A DNA stretch of 64,000 nucleotides from Rhizophagus irregularis (taxonomy: Eukaryota > Glomeromycota > Glomeromycetes > Glomerales > Glomeraceae), in the NCBI RefSeq assembly GCF_026210795.1, contig NC_089433.1:2443001-2507000 (forward strand). Direction: 5' to 3'. The notes under the pieces are model-generated. The model was given only the letters and a program-made list of their open reading frames with translations. It did not search any database and was not told where the DNA came from. Shown piece by piece: positions 45,763-57,665 of this stretch; within the stretch, counting starts at the first letter, position 1, and each line of letters starts with the position of its first letter. The position numbers and the translations under genes were made by a program.

Positions 45763-46035
45763 GATTGCAAAATTGTAAACCATTCTATGATTTTTTAATT
45801 AGAAAATTTGATATTTTGAATTTTTCAAAAACCAGTAAAAAATCAAGTTAAAAACCTGTTTATTCAACTCCTTAAATAAAAATATAAATATATCATATGA
45901 TTCAATATAAATAAATTACTTTAAAATCTATATTAATTTTATGGAGTTAAAGTTATTAAATTATTACCAAAATAGGTATTTAAACTTGCTTTTTTACTAA
46001 TTCTTGAAAAATTCAAAATATCAAATTTTTAAAAT
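45763..46035. mobile_element. CAGCAG-ended MITE lacking its right end
   Basis: Starts TTACAGCAGATTGCAAAATT and follows the complete copy at 48606-48915 up to ATTCAAAATATCAAATTTT, where it passes into element A3. The last ~45 bp and about 60 bp of A3 are missing, so a deletion followed insertion. Confidence 0.65.
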
Positions 46036-46297
46036 ATACTTACTTTTTAATAATATATGTTAAAATTCCATATATATGAGAAATGGATTTTTTATTAGTG
46101 AAATAGGTTTTTTTACAACTCTTTTACATTTAATAATTTAAGTTTCGCAAATGTAAATTTTTGTTCAACTTATTATTTAGTCAAATGATCATCAATCAGA
46201 TGATTTTTTGGTATTACAAAACAATTTTGAATAACAAAAATTATGAAAATCAATTCAATAGCTCTTTAATGCAGAGTAAAAACAAATCAATCCATAT

Positions 46298-46691
46298 CAC
46301 TAGGCGGGTACCGGATGGCAGCTTGTACTATCTCATGTTCTCTCTATCTCAATGGTCACTACTATACCATTGAGGGATTCACAACTGTACCTTGGGGCTA
46401 AGGAATCGTGAGGCTGTAGTGACCTTGAGTGAGCCTTAGTTCAGTTCTGAAGTGTGAATGTTGGTACAGAAGGATATAAGAATAAGTAGGGGGTTATAGC
46501 TAGCCAGTTAGTATTCCATTGATGGATAAAGACTATCCTGAGTTCAAATTAAAATGGCAGTTGTAGTGATTCTAGGTTTGACTGCTGACACCAGTTGGAT
46601 GGTAGTCATCAGTCATCATCACCTGTGGATTACCAAGCTATATATGGGTTCTTAAATGTGAACTCCACCCTAAGTCAAATACAAAAACAAT
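46298..46691 (+). mobile_element. SINE-like retroposon, 394 bp, 20-bp TSD
   Basis: Flanked by AAAAACAAATCARTCCATAT at 46278-46297 and 46692-46711 (one mismatch), which is the TIR of element A3. Markedly less AT-rich than the flanks, no ORF, A-rich right end (AAATACAAAAACAA). I found no convincing A/B box pair, so the promoter class is open. Confidence 0.6.
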
Positions 46692-46711
46692 AAAAACAAA
46701 TCAGTCCATAT

Positions 46712-47106
46712 GCTTTTTCCCATTTATTATATTTTATGTTGATTTATTCCAGTCAAATATTAACTTTCAGAAAAACAAAATGCAAAAGTATATTAGCTGT
46801 TAATCTTATCAATAGAAAATATAAAATACATTAATGTTTTCTTTAAAATTAGATGGTTTAATTCGTGTGCGTATATGAAGCCTAGATAATAAACATATAA
46901 AAAAATAGGTCTAACCTGAATCCACTTTTTTTTATACTCAAATATTTTTTTTAAGACGTGTAAATTACGACCAAACGCATAAGTCAAACCAAAAGTTATA
47001 ATACAACTTTCCTTACTACCAGAAAAATTATTCCAGAAATACATTATGGACATTTTTCTCGGGAATGGTGGATAGCAACTGAAAATAATATAAATGATCA
47101 GGCAAT
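46712..47106. other. No gene seen
   Basis: AT-rich; a minus-strand open stretch (46793-47053) lacks recognisable features and is probably chance, though a FGLTYAFGRN segment looks protein-like. Confidence 0.3.
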
Positions 47107-47322
47107 GTGATTAGTTCCAATAATTATGAGTTTATTATTGTTTTAGGTGCAGATATAGAAATTTCACCTGGTCCAAAATATCAAGCAAATTGTTATTTTA
47201 TAAATAACAAGTTAATAAATAGTAATATATGTACAAACTCTTCATTTGCTATTACATCATTATATAAACATCATTTTGGAACAAAAACAAAATTTTCTGG
47301 GCCACTTGTTATGGGTTTTGAC

Positions 47323-47567
47323 TAAAGTTGCTGGAGAAACTAGGGGGTTTTGGCAAGTTGGCAAAATGCTAAAATGGCGAAACTTTGCCGAAACTATATG
47401 AAAGTCTTATTAAAAAGTTGGCAAAATTCTGGAAAAAAGCGAAACCTGACGAAACCTATTATAAATGCCAAAACTGCCGAAACCTTACCAAAACTATAAT
47501 AAAACTATAGTAAAATTTTGGAGAAACTAATCATAGAATTTTGGAAAGGTTTAGGCAGGCAACCTTA
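47323..47567. mobile_element. 245-bp hAT-like MITE, perfect 8-bp TSD
   Basis: TSD GTTTTGAC at 47315-47322 and 47568-47575. The ends TAAAGTTGCTGG and inverted TAAGGTTGCCTG match the member at 17044-17287, with the same GCCGAAAC repeats. It interrupts the transposase-like gene after VMGFD. Confidence 0.8.
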
Positions 47568-48605
47568 GTTTTGACCAAGAGATTATCGTAGAATAATTAC
47601 TAAAAGATGTTCAATTTCAGCCTTTTGAATTTTTCGTGGAATGACTTCAGATAGTAGTTTTTGGAATTGGAATTTCAAATAATCAAGAATGGAACTATGC
47701 TGGGGAAATCTTTTATTGATAATGTTAATAAAAAACTATTTTTATATGTTCAAACTTTTGCTGCTAAGAAATGTATTCTTACTGTTTACAAAGATAATAA
47801 ACTTAGAAAAATTATTTGTGGAAAAACTCCAGCAGATGTGTAGTCTCAAGTAGATTATAAACCAAAATTTAATGCAAACAAATTATTTGGAGTTGATAAT
47901 GAATATACACAAACATTAATCAGTGTCTATCATATACACCAGAAGAATGAAATAATTTACCTTTATTACAGCAAATCTTTGAATATCATCTAAAAAAACA
48001 AATAATTTCTGATGTTAACTGGATGGGATTTATTGAAAATTGGAAAAATCAACAGAGTGAAATTATTGAATTGCAAATATCTTTGATACAACTATATAGA
48101 TCTGAATATCATATGAATTCACATGAATTTTGTGCCTAGAAATTAATGCTTAAGCATATGGGTTGTGTAGAAATTACACCTTATAATAAAGATCAAAGTG
48201 AAATAAGAAATGGACATGTTAATTAATATTAAGCAATAATACCAAAAAAATATTTATCTAATTTGAATTATTTATATTTACAGTTTGAATTTTGGACAAG
48301 ATCGGTAAATTCAGAAAAAGATCGTGAGACATTACAAATTTTACATGATCTTGATTTTCTTTATCCTACACCGAGAAAATTTTGTGATCAAACAGAAACT
48401 CTATGGAATTGTATTCATGAATCATTGAATGCAAATAAAAAAGGTCAAGATGGAAAAAGGCACATTTTGTCTATTATTGCAGAACAATTTCCATATTGTG
48501 AATTAAAAAGATTTGAATGTTAGTAATATTTTCATATAAAAATTTAGTAATTCAGTTTGACTAAGATTATTTTTTTTTATTAGATCTATTCATCAAATAT
48601 GATTA

Positions 48606-48915
48606 CAGCAGATTGCAAAATTGTAAGACCACCCTATGATTTTTTAATTTGAAAATTTGATATTTTGAATTTTTCAAAAACCAGTAAAAAATCAAGTTAA
48701 AAATCTGTTTATTCAACTCCTTAAATAAAAATAGAAATATATCATATGATTCAATATAAATAAATTACTTTAAAATCTTTATTAATTTTAAGGAGTTAAA
48801 GTTATTACCAAAATAGGTATTTAAACTTGCTTTTTTACTAATTCTTGAAAAATTCAAAATATCAAATTTTCAAATTGAAAATCATAGGGTGGTCTTACAA
48901 TTTTACAATCTGCTG
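48606..48915. mobile_element. 310-bp MITE with ~70-bp TIRs and TA target
   Basis: TIRs begin CAGCAGATTGCAAAATTGTA at both ends and extend about 70 bp with one small gap. TA lies outside both (48604-48605, 48916-48917). Partial copies at 26855 and 45763. A Tc1/mariner-type target; no ORF. Confidence 0.8.
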
Positions 48916-51170
48916 TAATGAAGCTAAATGTGTCAAAAAACCTATTTTTACACGAATTACAATTCCGCATAAAAAACTTGATCAGTTACAACAATTTTTG
49001 GATGATAAAAACAATGTAATAATGAGTAGCTATAAAACAGAAACTAAAACTGGGCTTCCAGTAAAATATCTCAAATATACAAAAGAATCTTTGTGGGAAA
49101 AATTCAGCTACCAATTTCCAGATGGTGTTAAAAGAACATCTTTTATGACGTTCTTGCAAAAAAAACAATATATTTATCAAGAAAATCTTGGTGGTCTTTG
49201 TTCAATTTGAATATGAGATTTTGTAGAAATGAAAAATTTTATTGAAAAAAATATTCAAAACAATAATCTTCAAGTAAAAATTTTTTCAATTTATTTTATT
49301 TATATATTACAAGTTGGTTTATTTGTTTTGATTTATTTTACAAATGGTAATCTAGAAAGACTATATAAATAAACTTGAGCACCTGCGCTGATATCTTAAA
49401 AAGTCTTATGAACAAAAGCTTGAAATTGTTATGAATGGAACTGTTGCCCATAATGCATGCATTAGCCACTGTCTCCTATACGCCTTTGGTACCTGCACAG
49501 AATCACACAGTCACAAATGTATTGAATGTGGATAATTATTTGCAATTTTTTATCAATTGAAAAATGATACTCCAATTACATTGCATAATGAATTAGATGA
49601 ATATCAGAAACACCTCCTATACTATCTTGCTTATCAAACACGAAAAGTATACCTGAACACACAATTATTGTCGTGAATTATAAAATGAAGGTATTACCTA
49701 AAAGTGCACGAGAGATAAAAGAACAGTTTTTTGGAAAAAAAGGCTGGACTCTTCATTCAGTATTAGTATATACTCGCAAGGAAAATTCTCTTGAACTTGA
49801 TATCCAAGCACACAACCTCACTGCTTCTAATCCTCATGCTGTTATTGAATCTATGAAAAAGAAACCAGAATGGGTTATGATTATTTTAAACAATGGAGGT
49901 TATTATCATAATGCAGATTTGATGATGACTTTGAGATATTGGCAAGATTGGTATGGTATTTGGCCAAAAAAATGGATATTTCTTGAGCCGGAAGAGGTGA
50001 AAATAACCATTAATAGTCATCATGCTCAGATTTGTTTATACCTTTCCATTTGATAAATAATATCTATTAGCAAGAATTAACTACATGATATTAGCTTACT
50101 TTATGTTTGAAATAGATTGCACATTCCATCAATCGATATGTAAGACATTGAAAATGCAATATCTGGAATTTGCGGAATATCAGTATCTCACCTAAAACCA
50201 GTTAGAACAAAAGGTTGTAAATTAGAAGTTGAATTATTATACAACTAGGTTTATTAGAAATTATTAGAAATTCTCAACATATGGGCTGATTTGTCTATGG
50301 TGTGCGTCACCTATAAACCACAAAGTTCAAAATTTTAAATGTAGATTTTCACGTGACATGATACTATTTGCACGTGACTTCAGTGACAAAAAAAATTGCG
50401 CACGCGCATTTTTTAATTTTATTCAAATTTATTTAACTCGTCTAATACATATTCAGGAATACAGCGATGGGATTTATATTTTTTGGCTGCATATTCTACC
50501 AACTTACCCGTAATTCCATTTCTATATAAATCCATATAACGCCACATTTTCCTTGCAAATTTTCTTATCATTTTTATATCAATAGATTCTAAAGCTGCAG
50601 GAACAACACGTTGCAAGCTTGACCATGAATAATCACAATTCTCACGAGTATATCTTTTTGCTGCCCCCCAATATCTTTCAATAAAGTTAAGTTCACAATG
50701 GAACTTTGGATAAAAAATGCATTTATGCCCAGCTTCTAATATTGCTTCCTCTAATGCACTTTTTTGTTCTATAAAATCAGGTTGTAATGAAATAATTCGG
50801 CGGGCACAACAATCAATTCGGGTTACATTATCCACTTTATCTTTACACAACTGACAATCAGCATTTAGACCATTTCTCCATAAGCCTCATTCAATTAAAA
50901 CTTGTTTCATTCCCTTAGACTCTCCATTTTCATTTACCATCGATTGGTGCTGATTGTTTAATCCAAAAACTGTATCCCTCATTTTTGGTTGCTTGCCATC
51001 GGGTTTTAAGTTCATTTATTTGCCACAAGAGCATCAGGTTTAAATGCTGCATGGTTTGAGTTATTATCAAATGCAAATAATGCAATACAATTGGAAAAAA
51101 GGGTTTTTTTATTTGATTAATTAGGTGTTCACTTGTCCAATACCCTTCACGATCTTTGCCTGGTTGGAGC

Positions 51171-52268
51171 AGGACCCCGAACAATATATATATAGGTCAG
51201 ATAAAAAATTCAAAATTTACTAAGGTCAATAAGCAAATATTTTTCATGTCTGCTAAGCAAACTTTTATCTAACCCATAAATTTTTTACACTGCTAAGCAA
51301 TTTATTTTATGACATATATATATTTATATATAATTTTTTTTATAAAATATGTATATAAAAAAAACTAAAAAAACAAAAATTTTTGAAATAAAGTATGGAT
51401 AAAGCTATTATTATTTTTTTGTAATATTACAACTTATAAATGTTTCTTATTAATATTTCGTATATCTGTTCTGTGACTTCAGGGCGTAATTTAGGCACTT
51501 TAGTCAAAGGAAACATCCAAAACCTTCTTAAGTAATGTTGTTCAGCAGGTTCGAATCTACTTACATATAAATTTTTATCACGATTGAATAGATATTTATG
51601 GATTTATTCATGTTTTTTGTAACGCCACCAATACGCGGAATTTTTATTTTTAAAATTTACTGTAAAATTTGTCAAAAAAAATATTTTTAAAAAATTTTCT
51701 AAGTAAAAATGAAATAACTTTTACTGATTATTACAAAAATTATAGTGTAAAATTATAAAAAAACAGAAAAACACTTATTTTTCCCTTCCTACCCACCCGT
51801 TGCTCTCATTTTTAATATATATTTTTTTACTGTTACATGGATGCGTATATGATTTATAATTTTAATATTATGCGGACGCGTATTTGTTTTATCAAAAACA
51901 CGTTACACAATCACATCTAAAAATGATTCCTGTATTACGTATACAATTAACTTATTCTTTGTATTAAAAATAGTAAATTTTTTTTACACAAACATGTTTA
52001 TAACTTTGTTTACATATTTTATTAAATTTTTTTAATGTGAAAAATGTAAATATATATTATATTATATATATATATTAAAAAAATCTATCCTGCTACGCAA
52101 ATATATATCTGACTATTAATAATTTAATACTCTGCTACGCATAATTATATCTGACTATTTAAAAATTATGGTATCAAATAAGCAATAATAAATCTCACAT
52201 AGGAAAAATTTTTATATGTTGGTTAAGCAAACTCAAAACCTACCTTTATATATATTGTTCGGGGTCCT
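51171..52268. mobile_element. Non-autonomous AGGACCCC element, 1098 bp
   Basis: TIRs AGGACCCCGAACAATATATA at both ends; TSD GTTGGAGC / GTTGAAGC (51163-51170, 52269-52276; 7 of 8 match). Subterminal repeats are CTGCTAAGCAA on the left and CTGCTACGCAA/ATAAGCAA on the right. The interior at 51470-51640 carries the GCGTAATTTAGGCACTTTAG and TTGTTCAGCAGGTTCGAATC motif of family D. No ORF. It splits the element T transposase gene. Confidence 0.8.
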
Positions 52269-53228
52269 GTTGAAGCTTCTTCAGGTATAAAAAGATTTTC
52301 TTAATGCTGTTGTATATTTAATTTAAGTCGTCCACATTTCTCTAACAAAAATTTACTAACCATTATCGAACGTCCATTTCCTTTTTTGTGTAATGGCAAT
52401 TCTTCCGATTTCGCCCATACACCCCCGTTTTCCATCATTAGAGTAAAAAATATATTCATCAAGAATTATCTCTTTATTATCAGATTCAAGTATTGGTGGT
52501 ATTCGTTCCATAGTTTACCTTCATATTTCACCATATACTTCTCATAACTATAGATTTCATCTAGAAAGGATTTTCGATATTCAACAACATCAGGGCGTTC
52601 ATGACCATCATAATAAATACCACCTTAATATTTAAATAATAAGGTTATTTTTTTGTATAACAATATGTTAATTAATCTTCTTACCTTACTTTTATGATTA
52701 AAAAGTATAATTAAGAACATTTAACCATCGTGCCGCAGTTTTCATGCTGATGGTTTTTTTTTTGTTATTCCAGAATTTGCAAGCAATTTTTGTTCAACGA
52801 ATTCCTTAAACTTCAATGGAGTGGTTGTTCTACCTTGAGATCAAATCCATATATGGCATTCTTCTGCTATATCTTTATCATCTATCAATCGTATTGTTTT
52901 TTGATGCTTTCCTTGATGGCTTACTGGAAGACGATTATACTGAAGCCAAAAATTTGCCCAGTATTAAATTAATCTTGCTCTATATGGTGCACAATCAATA
53001 AAAATCAACTGTGCAGCTTCTTTGCTGGCTTTCATCTCTTTTTAAGATCAGTCTTTAAATTTTCGATTCTTTCACCTACATCAAGTTGATTTCGTTCTTC
53101 CTCATCCATATCATCAAGAACGTCTTCAAAATCATCCGGTATTGGTTTATTATTCATGAAAGTTGATATTTTTATGGTTTCTTTTGCAGCTTTTGTAAAG
53201 GAGCCATTTAGTCCATATTTATCAAAAT

Positions 53229-55884
53229 AGGACCCCAGACATCACATATATAACTCATAACTGATCTGCATGAATTTAAGTACTTTTTGCTCCTGCTAAA
53301 ATAGACCTAATTTGCTAAAAATCAAATTAATGATCATCGTACTTTCTCCCCCGTTGGGCTCTGCCCATTTTTTCCTATGAAGTTATGAATAAAAAATATG
53401 AGGATTTTTTGCCTTGAGTGATAGTAAAAAGACTTTTTGACGTTATATGAAGTTATTACCGAGGTCTTTAGTTTCACCCGAACTCCTTACGGCTTATATT
53501 GAGTTAGAACCGTTATCATGAGTCTTGGAGTTACCAATAATACTGTAAGATGGCAGTTCTATACAAACGTTCCCCTGGGCTTTCTGAAAGGTTGAAAAGT
53601 AGTGCGTCTTGGTTCCTACGCCTTTAAAGTCTAACTGGCTAAGTGGTTCGCAGGCCGGACCGGTATTTCTTGGAAGGAGCTCCTGACTAACGTATTTCTT
53701 GCTAGTTGATGTTGTTAACTGGGGAGTTAGTCTTCTAAAATAAGGAGACGGAGTTGAGGTGTATGTTTGGTGTTTTTTACTCAGGTTTTTCTCATTGCAC
53801 TTCGAGTTTTCCTGAGGTTTATGTTTTTATTTTTTGCTTTTTGTTTTTCTTGGTCATTTTTTTGGTGTAACCTTATTTTCTTTGGGGGTGGAGGGATACT
53901 GGAAAATTTGATCGTCATGGTGGCTTGGTGTTACAATTTCAAAATCAATGATCATTCGGGTGATAAGGGGTGACAGGTTGGGTACCGCAGTTTTTGTAGT
54001 ATGCCGATCATGGTGGTCACATGTTGGACTATCATTGGATTGACTTATCTAGGTAGATCTTAGGTCGAAGAATCATTTGCAATGAGGTGGGTGTCCTCTG
54101 TTTGGGATCATTCGTAATGAGGTGGGTGTCCCTTCGGGGATTGCACGACACTAAAAAGTTCCCCATCGGCTGGACTGCACGACACTAAAAAGTTCCCGGA
54201 GGTCTTTGTGAAATAGGTTTGTTATCTATAGTATGTAGTCAAATAGGGGAAATTGAATTTTATGCGTTTCTGATAGTGCTAATGGTAGCTCGGAGGTTCT
54301 TTACCGATTCTAGGAGTGGGTACGGCGCTGGATGGGTTACGTATAGCATAGTCGACTTTACCCATTTTGAGATATATTTGGGGGAGTAGCCGTAGTTATT
54401 TATATAGAGAGGGTGGGGTTTTTAATCTTAGCTTTTCTTATATGTAATTTTGGAAGATTATTTGTTCTTTGTTTTTCTATTAGTTCTGCACTTGTTGCGG
54501 TGCTTTTTAGATCACTCTGTGTTTCTCTAAAGTCACTTCGGCATTAATTAATAAAATTCAAGCTCAAGCTATGTTTACCTAAAAATCAAATTATCACATT
54601 TCAAATCTATACTAATTTGCTAAAACTCAAAATATAAGTTAATTGCCGATCCACGAATGAATCGGACCTAGTGATCGGCAAAATCAAATCTCCACTTCCA
54701 AAAAAAGTAAAGTCGGTCAATTTTTAGCCAAACCAATTAAATTTTTTTTAAAAAAAAACTTAGAGATTAAATCTATTTTGTAAAAATATAAATTTAAGTA
54801 TTTCAAAACTCAAAATTTTGCAAATTGCTTTTAAATATCATCAATTAGCGAAATTTTAGTAAAAATTATTTATCATTTTTTTTTCTAATAAAAGTACTAG
54901 CAAGAAGTCTCAAAATTCACACATATATACTTTGGACATATATTAATAGAATATTAAAAAAAAATGATATAATAAATGTAAAAATATTTCCTATTTTAAG
55001 GTTAACTAACAATAATCCATTTTCCCATTTTTAATGCCTATATGAAACTTTTATAAATCAATCTTTAGGAATTTAAAAATGGTAATTTTATCTTAAAATA
55101 TTAGTTCTAAACATATTTAAAGCATTTATTTTCAAATTATTAAGTGAAAAAAATTTTCGGTTTTGTGTCGATGGTTACACAAATTACGATTTGAAGAAAT
55201 TTAAAGTTTATTGGTGAAAGTTTGACTTTTTTAAGAGTTATTTTTGATACTTTAATAAAATAAAGCAAATGTCAAAGTTTTTTCATTAAAAATTTCAATT
55301 TATTTGATTAAAAATTGGTGGATATTCCTATATTGGAAATGCAGATTTAAGGGGTGGTCCGATTGGTACATGGATTACGAATTAATAATCTTTTTTTTTA
55401 TTATCAATAAAAAAATAAATAATTAATATAAATTAAACTGCCAATTTTTATAATTAAAATATGTAGATTATAAATTTATAAATAAAATAATAATTAATAA
55501 AAATAATAAATTAAATAAATAATTATTAAAAAATAAAATGTTGCGAAACTAAACGGACGGTTTTTGGCCCGCATTATGCTTAATTATGGCCGGAATTATA
55601 CTTAATTTTGGCCAAAATATGACCCGGACCCCGAAACTAATATTTTTAAAAATATTATTTATAAAGTTAAAAACAAAGGATAAGTTAAATTTAAAAAAAA
55701 GTACCAATTTGCTCAAATATAAAATATGACTTTGTAAAATCAATACAATTTGCTAAAACTCATAATTATGACTATTAATTAATTTTCAATCAATTTGCTC
55801 TATCTAAAATTATGAGTTTAACCTAATTTTGATTGAATTTGCTAAAACTCAAATGTGAGTTATATATGTGATGTCCGGGGTCCT
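53229..55884. mobile_element. Non-autonomous AGGACCCC element, 2656 bp
   Basis: Perfect TSD ATCAAAAT at 53221-53228 and 55885-55892. TIRs AGGACCCCAGACATCACATA and inverted AGGACCCCGGACATCACATA, continuing TATAACTCA. Subterminal repeats AATTTGCTAAAACTCA occur on both sides (near 53280-53330, 54610-54630, and inverted-phase copies 55720-55860). No transposase. Without the retroposon at 53330-54578 it is about 1.4 kb. Confidence 0.85.
53330..54578 (+). mobile_element. 1.25-kb non-coding retroposon, 15-bp TSD
   Basis: TSD CTAAAAATCAAATTA at 53315-53329 and 54579-54593; here the TSD is itself a subterminal repeat of the host element. Richer in G+C than the surroundings. Contains an internal duplication near 54070-54200 (GAGGTGGGTGTCC and GCACGACACTAAAAAGTTCC twice each). 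AATAAA lies near the right end. No ORF above noise. A long TSD implies target-primed insertion, so a SINE-like or LINE-derived sequence; a solo LTR is less likely because LTR TSDs are short. Confidence 0.6.
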
Positions 55885-57419
55885 ATCAAAATATGTTGAT
55901 TTTTTTATTTTTCCAGTAAGATATGGTCCATGTTTTTTTTTCCAAGTGGGTGTTATCTGACCAGGTTAACTCAAAAGATTTATCTTCAAAAGCTTCTTTT
56001 TTGTTTAATAAACTAAACTCTTCATCCCATCCACTGTTATTTTCATTACCCCATTCATCACCTAATTCATCACATCCATCAGATAGCTTTGGTCATTTTG
56101 TAAACTTCCCGTTATTGTCTCATATCTGCTCTTTTCCTCTAGTTTTTCTTTTAGATAGACGAGTCATTGTTGTTGCGTGAGAAAATTAATCAAAAAAATG
56201 CCATTTTTATATGAAATTCACGTAACACTTATCCTGATCACCAGTCCGAAATTTTCCATTTTTCCATATAGATTATATGATTTATTCTCAAACTTTCAGA
56301 CTTAATAAAATTAAATTTTTATATTAATTCTTAAAAAGTAAACTGATAGAAATGTTTAGCATATGCTATTCTATTAATTTATCAGTTTAAATTTGTATTT
56401 TACTGCTTAATTCTTAATGTATAAAATTTTAAAGTCACATGATATTTTTGTGGTTTATAGGTGACGCATACCATACCTTTAATTAAAATATTAATTTTAT
56501 TACATTTTTATTGTACAAAATACTATATAATATACAGTAAATTGGAAATGAGTATTAAAAAATTTTTATTTAATGTTATTATACTATAATTTGGTAAATA
56601 TTTCTTTTAAATTAATATAATTCTTAGCACTTACTATATATGTTAAAAATTGGTATCTTAACTTAAAACGTAAATATCTCCAGATCCAGTGATCCAATCA
56701 GCAAGCTCTTTTTTTGTTCATATAGACCAGATCAAGGGCTTTCCGATGAGCCTAAATTTATAAAAAATGGATCAGTAGATCCTAAGATATTTGCATTTAA
56801 GTATGTTAAAAAGTTTGTACCTCAACTTTAAATGTAAATATCTCTGGATCTAATGATTCAATCGGTGAGCTCTTTTTTCGCCTATAAAATCCAGAACAAG
56901 GGCTTTCCAACGAGCCTAAAATTATAGAAAACAAATCAGTGAATCTTGATATATTTGCGTTTAAAGATGGTAATACAAACTCTGACATAAAATAATTATT
57001 TTTATTGAATATCTATTATGATACCATCTTTTATATGATATTTTTATTATACTTTTATAAACATTTATAGCTATTAAGGCTATATAAATTTTTATTTTAC
57101 TTTATATTTTATTAAAATATACTTACTTTTTAATAATATATGTTAAAAATTCCATATATATGAGAAATGGGTTTTTTATTTTAATAATTTAAGTTTCGCA
57201 AATGTAAATTTTTGTTCAACTTATTATTTAGTCAAGTGATCATCAATCAGATGATTTTTTGGTATTACAAAACAATTTTGAGTAATGAAAATTATGAAAA
57301 TCAATTCAATAACTCTTTTTAATGCAGAGTAGACAAATCAGCCAATATGTATATTTAATATTAAAATACTTTTTTTAGTAATAATTTTAATATACCTCTT
57401 TGGATTATATAATACAAAT

Positions 57420-57665
57420 ACAATAAATAAATATTTTGCATATCAGTACCTGATATGTGTAAGATTAATTCAGTGTTACATATCAGTGACTAATCATTTA
57501 GATATCGGGAATCTGATTTTTAGGCATATTTGATATGTTACATATCAGGTACCCGATATGTAATAAATGTCCGATATGTATCTGATTAGTCCCTGATATA
57601 TAGGTACTCAATATGTACCCGATAGTATCAATTTTGACTAGTGCTATATATCAGTTATATAACTT
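57420..57665. repeat. Palindrome-rich GATATGTA repeats
   Basis: At least eight copies of CCGATATGTA/TACATATCAG, in both orientations, including the palindrome GATATGTTACATATC near 57530. Probably the subterminal part of a MITE; borders not resolved. Confidence 0.45.

Larger units (their letters stand above)
45388..46711. mobile_element. Element A, copy 3 (inverted, partial)
   Basis: Collinear with 56530-57345 of copy 2, including the paired GATCCAGTGATCCAATC and AGACCAGATCAAGGGCTTT block. Only one of the two tandem blocks is kept. The left end was replaced by the pogo-like MITE; a truncated CAGCAG-ended MITE replaces part of the middle; the right TIR was duplicated by a SINE-like insertion. 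Confidence 0.65.
47107..50260 (+). pseudogene. Decayed transposase-like gene of unknown class
   Basis: Pieces in order: LGADIEISPGPKYQANCYF (47150), LFLYVQTFAAKKCILTVYKD, FEFWTRSVNSEKDRETLQIL, KKLDQLQQFLDDKNNVIMSS with VKYLKYTKESLWEKFSYQFP, then a conserved-looking block 49673-50053: VVNYKMKVLPKSAREIKEQF, WVMIILNNGGYYHNADLMMT, WIFLEPEEVKITINSHHAQI, and DIENAISGICGISVSHLKPV near 50130. The last block suggests an RNase H-like/DDE core (D-YKMK, DNGG-YHN, EPGE-K), with both expected Asp residues changed to Asn here. Stops and shifts throughout. Interrupted by MITEs at 47323 and 48606 and truncated by element A2. Class uncertain. Confidence 0.45.
50419..56171 (-). pseudogene. Transposase of element T (fungal DDE_3-like), three coding blocks
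   Basis: Minus strand. N-terminal block 56171-55893: Lys/Arg start (MTRLSKRKTR), acidic stretch, then a GPYLTGKIKKSTY-like entry cut by the insertion at 53229-55884. Middle block 53228-52277: KYGLNGSFTKAAK, Glu-rich linker, KTAAKRWLN, YYDGHERPDVVEYRKSFL, then LPLHKKGNGRSIMVSKFLLE. After the insertion at 51171-52268: LLQPGKDREGYWTSEHLINQ. The C-terminal block 50850-50419 is open: CIFYPKFHCELNFIERYWGA, with the catalytic Glu in N-x-I-E, then WRYMDLYRNGITGKLVEYAA. This pattern matches a DDE family common in fungi, by recollection. Several stops and shifts in the middle. Confidence 0.7.
50298..56473 (-). mobile_element. Tc1/IS630-like element T with two nested AGGACCCC elements
   Basis: TIRs TGGTGTGCGTCACCTATAAA and inverted TGGTATGCGTCACCTATAAA, continuing CCACAAA, with TA outside both (50296-50297, 56474-56475). 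Net of the two insertions it is about 2.4 kb with one transposase gene. It sits at a TA inside element A2. Confidence 0.8.
50282..57345. mobile_element. Element A, copy 2, hosting a nested stack
   Basis: Left TIR TGGGCTGATTTGTC (TA at 50280-50281) is separated from the rest by element T, inserted at a TA 15 bp in. The remainder, 56474-57345, ends with TIR ...GACAAATCAGCCAA and TA at 57346. Core about 0.88 kb, close to copy 1 over its whole length. Confidence 0.75.

Noticed and set aside
51555-51570. GGTTCGAATCT, a B-box-like sequence suggesting a tRNA or SINE
   Set aside because: It is part of the family-D internal motif whose other copies do not keep the B-box consensus, and no A box lies at the right distance.
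53767-53973. Hydrophobic 68-residue open frame
   Set aside because: Lies in a T-rich part of a non-coding retroposon; no homologous character or start context.
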